A stretch of 64,000 bases of DNA, taken from positions 122,556,309-122,620,308 of the forward strand of contig NC_134643.1 of NCBI RefSeq assembly GCF_030463565.1, given 5' to 3'. Positions 24,101-39,100 of the stretch are shown one piece after another. Position 1 is the first letter of the stretch. Each line of letters begins with the position of its first letter. Origin of the DNA: Pelecanus crispus. Its lineage: Eukaryota > Chordata > Aves > Pelecaniformes > Pelecanidae. A program made the position numbers and the translations under genes. The notes beneath the pieces were generated by a model that ran no database searches, was not told the DNA's origin, and saw only the letters and a program-made list of their open reading frames with translations.

Positions 24101-27100
24101 CCTCCTTTTGTGGACCTCGGGTTCTGATTCTTTTAGTCCTGTTACCATGGAAGCCCCTCTAGTAGCGAAGTATTTTTGTACAGAACATGAGAATTAATGA
24201 GCATCCTTGAATCTGCCTTCATGCTTTGATTACACAGCAAGTACGTATCTATATACTTCTGTTGCTTAAGTAATAAAGGAATGTTGTCCTTTTAGGATTC
24301 TTGTAAAGCTGTATGCTTGCAGAGACAGTGGTAACTCATTTATTTGCAAACTGGCAGATCAAATAAGATGTACTTTATTTTTATTCCATATTTCTGTGAT
24401 AGGGCCGCATGTGCTTTTTTCCTTAATAAAGCAAAATACTGTTTTATTAAGTTTTGTGTGTAATTGTATTTTATGCAAGTACACATATTATTCAGTGCTT
24501 ATTCTGTTGTAAGTAGCTTTCAGGCTACATACTGGGGGATTTCCTCAAGACCTTTGAGTGCTTTTCAGAGATAGCTAAGAATTAGACTTTGGAATTTATG
24601 CTGTGTAGAAATGACCCAGTATTCCAAAAATAGAACTAATTGGTGAAGTGAAATAGGAACTTCTGGGGCTTGAAGGATTTTGAGTGCTGTAATTTGGACT
24701 CACATGCTTTGTGTTAAATTTGCAATTTCACTTGTCTGTTGTGTAGACCAAATTTAAAAAAGTCTGGAGCAACTTAGTACAATTTTAGTTATTTTCACAG
24801 AACATAAAAATGCACAGTGTGGGTAAAATCTGTTGTTTTCTCTTTGTGCTTTGTTTAGTCTGCCAGAAATGCTTATTTGTTATTAAAACAAGAATCTGTA
24901 AAAATAATAATTCTTCTTAAAAAAATAATTTTTTTTTTTAGACAAGGCCCAGCTACTTGAAATAGCCAAAGCTAATGCAGCTGCCATGTGTGCTAAGTCT
25001 GGTGTTCCCTTACCACCAAGCCTGATGCCTTTGTTATCTCAAAAGAAAGATGACAAAGCCAATCAGAAGTCATCAAGAGACACACTAAAGGAGCTCACTG
25101 AGGTAAGTGAGAACAACAGTATCAAACCTGAAAATAAGCAAATTGGGTTTTTGTGACTTCTAGGCAAGCTGTTGTTCTGTGTGCTTGGTTTGCATGTAAG
25201 CTGACTTGTCGTTTGAGCCCTTATGCTCTACACAGCTCCTGCATCATCAGTGACCGTTCTGAAATACCTGTTTAAGGCAATAACATCTGAAATGAAGCAA
25301 TGTCAGATTTCTGAAAAGTAATCTCTTTGTTGTGTGTGGACTAGTGGAAGCAGAAGTACTTATTAGTAAAAAAGCTGAGATTGTGCAGATACAGTGTGCA
25401 GAGGTCTTAAGTTGTTTATCACGTAACCTGACCAAGATCCAGTGTAGCTAGTGCTAATCTGGAAGCCCAAAGCCTGCCCCTACCTAGCCCTTTCCAACTG
25501 TGGGAATCTGTTGGACAGTTCCTGTTCTGTTGAATCAAAACTGGCCACAGAAGCAGTGTGGGCCATTGTCATATGGTAGTGTGCCCAAGTGGAGAACCCT
25601 TCCAGAGCCTGTTCAGCTTCTTGCAAAGCTAGCTGCATTGTCTTTCCTCTCTGCAATGTAACCCACAAACTGCTTCCAGTTAGTTGGGAGCCAGCTAATG
25701 AGTGTAGATAATACATTTTGTTGATTAGCTTTCCAGATAGTGGAGGCTTTTCCTGCTGCCTAAAGACTGTGCTTCAGTCATTGTTTGGAGGTGTCTTAGC
25801 ACAGGAGAGCGTAGGAATCTCTTCTAACAAGGACTGATGAGAACAATGCCATCAATGTGTCTTGAATTTTAGTGGTGGAGCTGCCTGTTTGCTCCTTATA
25901 TGTATGCCAACAATCAGGTCGTCAAACAGGTGTGACTTACAATGGTATGAACTTAAACTAGAATTAAATCAGATGATGGCTTCACTTTACCGGTATTATT
26001 TCCTCAAATACTACATTCTCAAATGTATTGTAAGTCTGCAGTATACTTTTCAGGAATGGGGACATAACAGAAGCATGATACTAGACTATAATATTCTCAA
26101 ATGCATTTTAGGCTGACTAGATTTTACTGATCATGGTTATCTGTGCTGAGTGTTTACCAGTATAGTGTTTTTCATCATAAAATTCTAGCCTCTCTAGAAT
26201 TTCTTTTTTCCCCCTGGAGGTTCTCTTCTCATTTCTGCAGTATCCCCATAGCACCTGCATATTTTATATTCCACTTCTGTTGAATGTAAAATGGGGATGT
26301 CTTGCATACCTGGCCAACATCAAAATATTTCAGAAGAAATCTGAGATCTTTTGGAACCATTGCTTCTGAATAGGTCCCTGCACTACCAGTGGAACTTAGA
26401 ATTAGTAACTAATAATTCTTAGATTTTCCTGTGTCGTAGTTTTGTGAGTTATACTGAAGTTTCTATCAGATTGCAGTATGCTAGTTATGTGGGATGCCAA
26501 ACAACCGGTGAGTTCCTACTCTGGAATGTTTGCAGCCTTAGACACACATTCTGCAACTAGCACTGTGTAGCAAGTTTTACACTGCTGACATCTTATGTCT
26601 GTGAAATTATTCGCTGCATGAGTGCCTAGCAAACCTTGGTAGCTATTTGATAATGTGTAGAAGACGTCAAAAGTACATATATTGATGACGTTGCTAAAAG
26701 GTTTTCTCAAATTATACCTCCTGCTTTAGAAAAGAAAAACACTTTTGTAGAAGTGTTCTTTTTGTATGTTTTGGTTGAAAGTCCAGGTTTATTCAGAGTT
26801 GTAATTTTTTTTTTTTTTAAGAAATGCAAGAAGATTGCTCAAAGCACAGATGATGTGATAGTGAACAAACCTCATGTTTCTGATGAAGAAGAGGAGGAAC
26901 GTCCTTTCTATAATCATCCTTTTAAGCTCAGTGAACCCAAACCTATTTTTTTCAATTTAAGTGTGAGTACTTCTTTAATTTTCAGTATTTTAAATTGTGG
27001 TTATTTTTAAATAATGCAAGTAATTTTACAGAAATTAAACAGGGCTTGATAATCTTGGTGAAATTGCACTGGAATGTTGTTAAAAGTACTCTTGCTATAA

Positions 27101-30100
27101 TAAGAAACTTACCTGCAGTCTATGAAATTGTGGTAGTTCCCATAATTGGATTGAAACTTTTTTTTCATTGATGTCTGCAGCTTTTAAAGGTTAAATAACA
27201 TAAAGAGGATTGGTTTTACTTCACGTTTTCATGGCAAAAATATCAGTATGAATATCAGTATGAATATACAAACATATACATATATCAGTATGAATTTACA
27301 AACAGCATTAGAGTTGGGAAGTGCTTTTGGAACAGGATTATTTGTCTTTAAAAGACAAACAAAACATCTCTAGCAAAATTCTAAAAGCTTTTTGAGTTCT
27401 TCTAAATAAGATGATGCCATCTGCTTTGTGCAGACTCCAGATCTTGTATGTCTGCTTCTTCAGTAGATCTCAAGTGTTCACTAAAGGAGAAGAAAGTTGT
27501 TAGTTTTGAGATTAGCCAATAGAGAAGTAAATGCTATGTTAAGAATGAGGATCATTGATGTTGCCTCATACTAAGAGGGTCTAAATGTCCCAATAAACTT
27601 CCACCTTGCGGGGCTGCTTTTAACTGTCAGAGCTTGTGTTGACACTTTCTGGGTGTGAGCATGTTGGAAGGAATAAAATGAGGGAGTGTTTCTTTAAGTG
27701 CATCTGCACTTCACATGCTTTGAAGCATGGATTAGAATGTGTGTAGGTTGGGGTTTTTTTGTTGTTGGTTTTTTTTTTTTTTTTTTTTAAACAGTTGTAT
27801 CTTTGGGGGGGTTTTGTGCCCATGAAAGTCTGCTCTGATTTTGCAGGGTATAAAGTATTAATATGCTAAATGAAAATAACAAATAGCATTTATTTTTTTT
27901 ATGTGCAAATATATATAGCTGGTGGCATATATAAAACAAGCAGTAATAAACATTTACATAAGATGTAAGGTAGAAACAGATTTATACTTTATATTGTTCT
28001 GTTAGGAAGTGGTACAAGGACTGAAGAAACCTTGGGATTCCATACAGGCTCCAAAGAGGAATGTTCTTTATGGGCTATTCGTTATGGGCTGCTCTGCCTG
28101 TTTTCCACAGTTTTGATGCTTTTAGTATGATTCTTTCCATTCTTTCTGGATTCTAGTCTTGCTACCATTCCCATCCATGTTCCTCTGATAGTAGGAGTTT
28201 ACCCAATATTGTGAGCTGTCTGGGCTCTGCCTCTTAGAAGAGGAACCTTCCAGTTTTCTGCAGACTCTTAATATATTAACAATACTTTCTAAAGAACACA
28301 AGCTCATAGACTTAATTTACTTTGAAATTCATGCTGCTATTAAAAATAATAAAAACCTAGAAAACAAAATGTTGAAATCTGCTTTCTCTATTTATAATAA
28401 TGTAGAGCTTTTTATCATCATGGGGATATCACAGCCAATGTTTTTTGCTGCCCAGGCTTTTTATTTCTGGAACTTTCCATTACAAAAATGCATGTGTGGC
28501 AGATTAAGATTGTTCTTTTTATGATGGGATGGAGGGAAAGCTGGAAGGTTAGTTGTGAGAGTGAGGTTTTGCGTAGTTTTGGCTGCTGAGGCTGATTTAA
28601 GCGATTTTTAGCTTCTGGCTGTTTCATCTTCTATACTGCAATTTGTTGCTTACTTGTGTGTTTTTAGGGCTGTGCTAAAATGATTTGTTATAAAGGATTT
28701 CGGTTGGATGTTTGTAAGAAGGATGACTTTTATGAAAACTTAATACCAAGTGTATGCAGTAAATTGTTTCTCAAAGATATGTTGTGAGTATTGTGTGTTT
28801 TCAAGTTCTTAACTCTTTCTAATTTTATTTCTTTAAGACTCCCAGCATAAAACCAGCACCGCCACCACAACCAAAAAATCAGGTCAGCCTGTCAAAGGAA
28901 TTTCCTGTGTCATCTGGGTCTCAACATAGGAAAAAAGAAGCGGACAGTGTCTATGGAGAATGGGTTCCAGTTGAAAAAGGCAAAGAAGAAAGCAAGGATG
29001 ATGTTTTTCCCAAACCATCCATTGAGGTAAGGAAGGGAAGGAAGGCATATCATATAAGAAAACCAAAACCATTACCTGGTCAGTCTGCTATCAAATTGCA
29101 GTCTGTGAAAAAAAAACGCTTACATAGGTAGTATCTAACACTTCAATAAGCTAATTATCTGAACTGCTGTGGTCTTCAAATTTGGTTGCCCTGCTCACGT
29201 GGGCAATGATGAAAGCAACCTGTTCCCATACTGTGTGCTTTTGTCAACTAGTGACTTCTTTGTCACACTAGAATTTGAACTTTTGCCTGAAGATGAAAAG
29301 CAAGTTTCTGGTCCAGTTTCCTGCAGAGGTTAATACCCTAAGTTGAGATTTTCATAATCATAAATTTAATAATAATTAAAATTGTCCTACCAATCTTAGA
29401 GCAATAGCATTGCATTGACATGTAATCCACTAAAAATAGATTTGAAAGTAGTTTCTAAAGCTGCCATTTCATCTGGATGTATCTACTAAATTTTTAGCTT
29501 TACAGTCACATTTTCTTACATAGTTGTCTTCCATGTGGCCTTCCAAAGGAAAATCTAACTGTATGTATAATAAACTAAGGAAAAAAAAAAAGCAAATGTT
29601 TTTCCCCTTGAAATGTCTTCAAAAGGATATTTTGTGGGGTTTTTGTAATTAAGTAAATTAAATATTTAAGGCAGATGTAAATTTTTTCAAGTTGATGTTA
29701 ACCTCACTTCATCTGAAGACTTGTTCTCATATGTTTCAAAGCAAATAAACAAAAAAGCTTTGGCATCAATTTCTGATGAAAGAATCTTTCCACTTGGTGC
29801 ATTTTGTTTTTCAAGAACTTTCTAAGATTGTACAGTTCACTTCCTGAAACACAGAAGGTATTTTCTTCTGTGTCTCTTACAGCACCAAAAGCACAGTGAA
29901 TATAACTCATTCACCAGAAATTTTCACGGTATACCACCGAGTTTGTCAGTCAGGCACCCAATTCGTTGTTCACTCAGTGTAGATAACTGCTGTTTGGTCT
30001 TTGTCATGAACCACTAATAAGACAAACATTCTGAAATGTTTGTGCAGAATGTCATTCCCAGGTACTAGCATATATGTAAAAAGTCCAGAGCATAGAAACA

Positions 30101-33100
30101 TTGTATACTAACATTTGGCCATGTTTTTACCAGGTGGTAAAAAGTCTTGTCCTTCAAATGCTTAATGATATGCTCACAGTTCAGGCGAGCTCTGTAGATA
30201 TCTGCATCCAGGTTGCCAATGACGCTAGGCTTGTGTCTTTGACAAATTGGGTTAGCTAAGCACTGATGGTTTGTGTATTGATTATGTAGAAGAGGCCTTA
30301 AAAATTGACATTGGAGTAAATATATTAAACATAACTTTCTTTCCTTTCTGTCACGTGTATCTTTATAAATGCTTGTAACAATGTTGTCTGTTTTTATATT
30401 TTGTAAATAAATATTTTTATTTGCATTTACCTTAACTTGGTTTGTGTTAAGGGTGATTTCAAGGGTCATTAGCTGGCAGCAGAGCATACCATCCCCTTGG
30501 GTTTGGCAATCCTTAATGTTGAAATACAGGAATACTCATAGTAGCAGAATCCCTGTATGTTTCTCCAGGGAGTCTGAAAGGTAACAGAGTGCTTCTCTGC
30601 TTAATTTTTAAAATGCTTATGAGGACTCTTTGAGGATGAAATGGCTTCCTCTGAGCAAAATAAGCCAGAGAAGCTCCTTTGCTGTTGGAGTAGTGGGGGA
30701 GCATGCTTGGATCCTCAGGAAGTCTGACATGTAATTTACCTCCATTCATTGTTGCTAATTTTGAAATCTGATTGTGATAATTCTGATGCAAGTCTATATT
30801 GACATTAAAAAATCCGTAATTGGTTTTATTGTTATGTTTTTATTCAAGTCACAGAATTAGTTACGGGAATAAGCGGTCTGAAATGGCCCTGCTAATATAT
30901 TACGGATTGTTTTAATAAAACATTATGCTCTTAATATAGTTGTTCGTGGTAGTAGGAGATGAAGGAAAAAGTCTTGCGTAATCTGAAGTATCAGCATGTC
31001 TCTAGAAACCAGAGAAACCTATGAGAAAGAAGCTATATTTGAAAGTCTGAAAGTAGAGAGTTGAAGTGTGGTATTTAAGTTTAGAGTATGCACAGGTGAC
31101 TATTATGCAGAGAAGCCGACGTGATCTAAAAATGTAGTAAATGCATTTGGTGTATTGGTGGACCTATGAAATATGTCAAAAATGCCTGCTTTCTGTTGTC
31201 AGCCACTTCTTGCTTCAATATTTGTGATTTGTGTCTGTGGGGAAAATGTTATTAAAAGTCAGGATTGGAAAGGCAGAACTCTTATGGAGAATAGCATGCT
31301 GAACTTGAAACTGTTTTACTTGACTAAATAATAACAACTTTTCATACTTCAAGCAGAGATTTTTTTTTCAAGATCCAAAGCTGCCATCGAGTGTCTTGAC
31401 ATAATACAAAGCCATGATGGTCTCCAAAATGGTGACTGACCATGTGGGGAAAGTGTATGGGAATTCTAACTAACCAGGGTATCTACTAATAGGCCCCAGT
31501 CCGGTAAAGCACTAAAGTACACATGTATGTTTAAGTATGTGAGTGGTCCCAATGTGGTTTCAGTGGACTACTTGCATGCCTATGTGTATTGCTGGATTGA
31601 AGCTTTTGGTGAGTAGAATAACTTTTATTTATCTCCTGAACCAGTTTCACAAACAAAACATTAAAGAATTATTTTAATTATATAAGGGGAACTTATTAAC
31701 ACAAGAAAGCGTATATTGTAAACAGGCATTCTTTTATGTATGTGACTGTCATGCTAGGTGATTGTTACAAAATCTTTCAATTCTTGTGCCTTGTTTATGA
31801 TCTGTGTTTTTGTCAGCTGGGACAATACATAAATACTGAAGTCAGTTTCATAGACACAGGACTTCTGGGATTTTAAGTCTGTCTTGGTCAGTGCCAGATG
31901 TTTCAGTAATGATCTTCCCCATGGAAATACTTTTTGTCCTAAACAGTAGAAAAAAAGTCCCCCATCTTAAAATAGCCAGACCACAAAAATAATTACTCTG
32001 TTTTATGCAATTGTAGACATTCCTGTCTGTCTCTTACTGTTTTTCAATATTTACTAAATTCTTGACCTGGTTCCTATGACAGGGATTTTGTGGATTAACT
32101 GTAGTTTTCTGTTCAGCAGAGTCAATTTTAAATTAGTTTCAGTTTCTTCTAACTGGCCCTTTAGTATAATGTGTGAGAGGCTAAGGTTATGAGATAGTGA
32201 CTAATAAAAGATACAAGTCTTTTGTAATACAAATTAAAAAAAAAATTAAAGCATGGACTTACTTTATGTCTGTATGCCACCTTCTGTTTTGATTATCAGG
32301 CTTCTTCTGTGCTTCAAACAGGTCCAGCCCTTTCATTCTCCTTCACATTCTCATCTCCAAAGAATTTTCACTTGTCTCTGAGCACTGTTCTTTTTCTTCT
32401 TTCAAAATAGAATGATCCATAAAACGCACATCATTTGAAGAACAAGGCACAAGTAATTTTACAAAAGAGCTGTGTACTAGCCATAATTTGTTACATCATT
32501 ACATCCCCAAATGTTTTGGATTTCTCTCTTGATTGCTTTGCACATAGAGTAGAGGTTTGCATTGAGCTTCTTCATTTGGTCCATATTTTTACTGAAATGA
32601 TTCTGATTAGTATGTGTGAGATAGTTTCAAATTTATTTTTCTTTAAACTTTGTTCTAGTTCAGCAGCACAGATCGAAATAATCCTTTCCAAAACGGTCAA
32701 TTTTGAGGTGCCAGTCTGGTTTTACTTTTATGCAAGTCTGTTTTAGGCTGTAGATTAAGATTTAAAACACTAAAGTGAAGTTCATGGAATACATGTGATT
32801 CTTGCTGTAAATTTTATACATATAACTTGAAGTTTTAGTGTGACTTAATAGTAGGGTGCTCATGTGAACAGCTCTGTATGAAGGCTTTTTTTTTTTTTTT
32901 TAAATTCTTAGCTAAATTACGTTTAATTTTGTCGGTTAATAAGATTCCATTGAACAATAATATGCTTCTCTATTTAAGTATTATACACTAGAACTTTTCG
33001 TGACCAAAATAGTTCTCTGAAAACAATGCTTTTGATATTTTGTATGTACAGGTGATACTAAATTATCAGGGTGTTACACTTTAACTTCAGATTTTGTATT

Positions 33101-36100
33101 TGTTTAGGAAAGCCCATATTGTATGTACTTAACAAGTAGTCCCAGGATTTTTTTTCATGTTGCCTATTTATATATCAAACCAAATATTTGATGTGTAAAC
33201 CAACTTTGTAGTATTTGTAGCATTTATTCTACAACAGCTTTTTCCAGATCAAATGGATATTATTGTGGTTTGATGTGTTTTTTAAAAATAATCTTTTTCT
33301 TCCTAGGGTGTGGACATAACTACAGCTATGAATGATCGAGCGGTGGCTCAGAAAAGGCTTAATGAAAACACATTTGATTTAGAGGCCATGTGCATGCTAA
33401 ATCGTGCACAGGAACAGGTATGTTGCACTTATTCATGAGCATTTTGATGAACTTAAAGTAAATGTTTACTCTTCATACCAGCTGATTTTTCTTACATATT
33501 AAAGTACAGGTTTTTGGAAGCCCAGTTTATGGGCACGTGTTTAAAAATTCTGCCTTTATTTTGCACTTCATAACACTGATTCTGAGGATAGGCAAACCGT
33601 GAACTTGCTAGACTTTGAGCTCAGGCTTTAGGGTTAACATACAAAGATGCTCAGCTTTTTGGAGCATCTGCTTACAAATGAGTGTTAATGAACACAGCAC
33701 TAAACATAGGTGAGGAATCATCATGAGAATTATTGAGAAGCAACAGAGAATTGCAAAGGAAAAATGTGCATATTTGTGTTTTGGTCTTACACTTGATTTT
33801 TATTTTATAGATTGACGCCTGGGCTCAATCAAACTCCATACCTGGCCAGTTCACAGGAAGTACTGGAGCACAGATACTGTCCTCAGATGAGCTGACCAAC
33901 AGTGGTCCCCAAGCATGGATTAGAAAGGTAGAAGTTATGCAGACATACTTGTCTAACTATCATATGTTAAATAGCAGTGGAAGTATTGGCAAATGCAAAA
34001 AGCGTGCCTTAAAAACCTGTGGTAATGCATGTGTCAAATACAGCAGGTTGAGTTAAATCACTGTCTTTGATGAATTTAGATACTTGCTGCTGCTGTGTCT
34101 GTTCTGTTGTGCATTAAGGTGTTGGCTCATGACATAGAGAACTTCAATAAGGTGTGCGTCTGGTATTTGAGTCAGATCGGTTCATATATACTGTTACCTT
34201 ACACTGAAACGACGTTCATGATATTGGTATGGTTGCAGTGGTAGGTCCATCACTACTTTTACGGGATTGGGACAGATCAGGCAAGGTTTGATCCTGATGT
34301 TTTTGAAGTCAGTGATGTTTTGGCATCAACTTCAGTGAACCAAGTCCCAAACTGCTGTTTTGTTTGACTTGGTTCTATCTGATTGTTACTTTGCCTCTAT
34401 TTGTATCACCAGGGTTTTCTGGGAGCCAAAGATTTGGAGTATAAAACCAGGAGTTGCAGTTGGGTTAATAAATTTAATGTCATCCTACAGTGAAATAGTT
34501 ATCTCTTACTGCAGAGTAATACTGGCTTATTTTTGGGGGTGTGGTGCGTCATACATACATGTGTTTTATAAGTTCAATAATTCATGCTTCATCTTTGAAA
34601 ATTAATACTGAACTGGTTCTCTTTCAAGAAGTAGAACTGAGGAATTCAAGCAATATCCACCTTTCAGGCAAAAAGAATAATGAGTTACGGTGGTCAATCT
34701 TGCGAGTAATGTAGTTGAGTATATGCTGTATCTGCTTATCCTTCCAGAATGCAGTGTTAAGACAACCCTCAAAACTGGTAGGTTAGATTTGAGGCTTAGT
34801 TAGAAGTTTCCATAAAACTCGGTGTAAACTGAACACAAAAATCTGGAATTATAACATCCTAAAAATAGAAATATTTTTGCCAAGATTTAATAACTTGTTT
34901 TTCCACTTTATGTAGCCAAGCAATACAGAGAGCCAGGCAACACAGAGATCCAAGTTACTTGCTTAGATGGCAATCTTTGGGGCTCTTTCAGTATTAATAC
35001 AGAGTGTAGATGATAAAGTCTTATTTTAACAATTACTAACTTTTGAAATTGAAGCAAAATGGTGGCTTTGATGATTACAGTAATTGTCCCTGGCAGAGGA
35101 ACTTAGAAATATAAAGCATTCAGCAGGGATGTATTGGTGAGAAAAGGAGAGCTTTTCTGCCATGAGGCTTGTGAAAGAGATCAGCAAGCCTGGGAGTGTT
35201 CTCCCTTTCTGCATACCTTGAGTGGGTTCCCAGGGCAGCAGAACGGGAGCGTCTGATCATCTCCTTCCCAAGCCTCCTCTTCCCATCCCGTTTTCATTCC
35301 TTGAGGTTCTGTGGTGGTCTTCTGTGCCTTACAGTAACAGGAGTGTCCACTAACAAAAATTAAGTGGAGAAGGCAAGTGTGTTTACCTTCTGTCTTTTAA
35401 TGTCATTCTGTGATCTGCTTTAAAAAAAACAAACGCAAAACACCACCACCCCCCCCACCACCCCCCCCAACAAAACACTTTATAGGGAGAAAATGAGAGA
35501 AGAGTCTGGTCTCTGGCTTGTGGACATGACTGTTGTGAGGAGCAGAAGCGTATTGGAACATTTTGTTGAATCTAGAAATAAAAGTGAGCTGGCAGAAGCA
35601 CTTCTGTCCTTCCCATAGCTGTAAAAATGTAGTGGTTTGCAGTAGTAGGCGTCCTTCCTAGCAAGCATCATGTGGTTTGTCAGAAAGGAGACTGCTACTG
35701 GAAACAAGAAGAGTTGTGGGGTGAAGAAGATGAGGACACAGTCCTCTTTCCTGCTCTGGCATTCCTCAGCTTGACTTCTTTTGCTCTTTCCAGGTTCCAT
35801 ATTCGCACGCACATTGCCATCAAACTCATGAGATGACAAGTAGTTACAGTCATGCGCCCTCTACAAAATGCATTAGGGGCTATACAAGACTTGCCCTGTG
35901 TGTTTTAGAAATGGTGGGGCCTGTGAAAGCCTTTGCAAAACTTAGGTTTGATGAACTTAATGTGGAGTCACATCTTGTGATTAGAGAATGTTTTCACAGA
36001 AAAAAGTGAAGTAGGGATAATGGGTTATGAATGCATGTTATCTTTCTCAGTGAATGCAAACCAACCATGAAATGCAAAGTACAGGTTGTATTTTACTTAG

Positions 36101-39100
36101 GCACTTGAGTTGTGTAACTTAGTTCTTGTTAATTATGCAATGTAGCACTGAGAAGTCAGACTTGCACTCCCTTTTTTGTCCTAAGAAAATGCCTTTTAAC
36201 ATTTAAAAAAAAAACCTAGTATTTTTAAATTTTTCATCTGCTAGTAGGGCCCTGGAGTTTCTTCGAGTATGTTGTGTGTGTAAATTAATGCATATTTCTG
36301 ACTGAAGATGACGTTTACTGAAGGTGTTTTGCTTGAGAGATTGCCATAAGAGGACTTGTGGATGGGCACTGTTTAGCAGAAACGGCCCATGTCAGCTAGT
36401 TGTTTGTGTATTATTGAACAAAGAATTAGAACATGTACAGCCATTGTGCTTGACAGAGATAATCACAAAACTAGATAGGTGTAACAAAACAGAAGAGCGG
36501 TGTCAGGAGGGGAGAAAGAGTAAAGTACTTGGGGAAATTGTTTGATAAGTGCTGTCTTCACTTTGCATTTCTTGGATTTCAGCTTGCTTTTTTTTTTTGG
36601 ACTTTAAAAATTACTCTGGAGAGGTAATATGTACTCAAACCAAAATATGCCTGCAATTTCAATTTTATCTCAATAAAGTTTTGAGGGAATTAGTTACTGA
36701 AGTGGCATACTTGAATGATCGACACACCAATTAGAAGTAAGGTTTATTTTTCCAAGTAATGTGCTACTCATGCATAGGGTTCTGAGCAGTATTCATAAAG
36801 GAATAATATGTTGTTAGGTTTCTTGTATCATTAAAACAGATTTATGAACAGTGTTATCTTTCTCTTTTGAAAAGTGCTTCCTGTTTCAGTTTATCATCAT
36901 TGGTGTAATCAGTTCACAAAAATGACTTGCTTGTTCTGGAGGTTGCTTCTTTTTCTTTCTTTCCTTTTTTCTTACAAATATACTATGCTGCTGAATAAAC
37001 ATCAAATCAGAGGAAGTGGTCAGATATTTTTTTCCAAGCAAATTCTGTTGAGGTCTACTTACTCAGACTGTCCCAGACTCACTACTTGTTTCTGGATTTA
37101 TCAGCTTAATTTTCTAGCCTAAACTTGCTCTCCAAAACAAGGTTTTTGTAACGTTTTATGTGCACAGGGTAATGCTTGGAATCTGTTCCATTCAGTTGTG
37201 CTAAAGCATGACACACAGTTTTACTGTGGCCATTAGAGTGCTCTGCTTTGCGTAGCAAGTTCTGAAAAGTTAAAGCGTTCCTTCCATTCTTCCACAGTCC
37301 TAGCAGGTGAGTAAAACTCACGCTAGCGATGGAGGTGAAACTAAGTCTTGTGATTGTCACTTGCACAAGGACTGCTGACCTTCTAACAAGGCCGCCTACC
37401 AAAACACTTGTATTCCTGTTGCCTTATATGACACAATGAGCTTTCCTTGGAATGAAGGCCACATGGCAAGGCAAATCAACTGTATGTTAGTTATATTGCA
37501 CTGGCTCCCTGTTCAGTCCTCAAAATGTTTTTTCTCCAGCTATCCTCAGCTTGCTTTCTACTGATTGTATGTAAAAGCTGTGAACAGAAATCCTGAAGCT
37601 GATTGTGAGCATAGTTTTTGTAAGGCATTTGGTGGGATTCTTCAGAAAGGTATTCTTCCTCTTGTATTGAGGAAGGAATGTGGCTGCTGCTAAAAGTGTC
37701 AGTTTATTTAATGGAAAATTCAGCTGCTTTGCAGAAGTTTTGCCAAAGATAGATGCTTGTTCCTGGTACTTGACTCGGAGAAATTCGTTGCTTAAAGTAA
37801 TCTTTAAGACAGCCCATTGTGCTATAGCTGAAACTGTTCACCTACTGCCTTTAAGGCTTTGTTGTCTTTTTCTTAATAAATTATTGCTCAAAAGAAATAA
37901 ACCTTCCTTCTGACAGAACTCAAGTTTCTGTGCCATGTCAGCATTGTGAGAAGGAACGGGTATTTTCTGAGAGCAGAAATTGGTGATGTTTTTTAAGATC
38001 TCTCAAATAGTTATGGCTTTAATATTTTGGAGGTTATGGGTATGGTTTTATAGATTGTTCAGTTCAGTCCTGCATGCCATCCTTTTCCCAAAGACAGCTG
38101 TTGCTGTTAAATAACAATGACTGTCCAACTTGTATTGGGTTTCAGCAAAAAACCTGTAAAATGATCTTTCAGGTGTGATATTTTTTTTTGTGTGTGTGTG
38201 TGTGCTTGTTTAAGCCCTTAAACACTAATTCAGGCATTCATGTCCCCAAAATTTGTTGCCCTAAAGTAGCTTTAAAAGAGGAATAGTTTTAATTAAAATT
38301 ACTAAAAAACCCTCTGAAGTGATCAGGTTTTACTATGTAGCCTTCTTTTTAAAGAAAAAGTGTTGGCACAAGAATGTGGCTTATTAGTTGTCTCCATCTG
38401 CTGGCAGAATGGAAGTGTGCTTTATTTGGCTGACCTTTCATGGAATTTAGAGATCAAAAGATAAGAAAAATGATACTAAATTTTCATGCAGACTTACTCA
38501 AATTGAGATTAGTGAATGAAAGAGAACGATTCTTTTGTAAATAATAAGTTAATTCTGACAACAGTAACCAAATACTTAGAAACATGGGGATTTACTGTAT
38601 TACATACTCTTGAATTTGATATCCTCCTTATGGGCCAGATCTACAAGGGTACATAGCTGCTAAATAGTTTTGTGAGACTTGGCCTTTTATGATTTTTAAA
38701 ACAGAAATGTGTATCTTGGTTCCCTTCTCTTGTTAATGTTTCTGCTATTTTTAACATTTTCAAATGTAATTACAAACACAGCACTAGTTTTTACCCATAC
38801 TCTATTAAATCATGGGTTGAGTGAAGTTGTCTGTCACTAAATTATAAAAAAAAATAGTTAAAGAGAATATAATTGTACGGGTGACATTAGAGATGTATAT
38901 TCAGTTTGTTACTAAAAAAAACCCCAAAACAACAAAAAAAACCCAAAACAAAACCGAAAGAAGAACTTTTTCCCCTGACGCAGGCCACCTTTGCTTCTTC
39001 AGTAAACTGAATCAAAGTAGGCTTCTCCTGGTGCCTTTCATATTTGTACCAGAATTACTTCATTTAGCCTTTTAGTGTGATGCACAAGTACAGCTATTCT

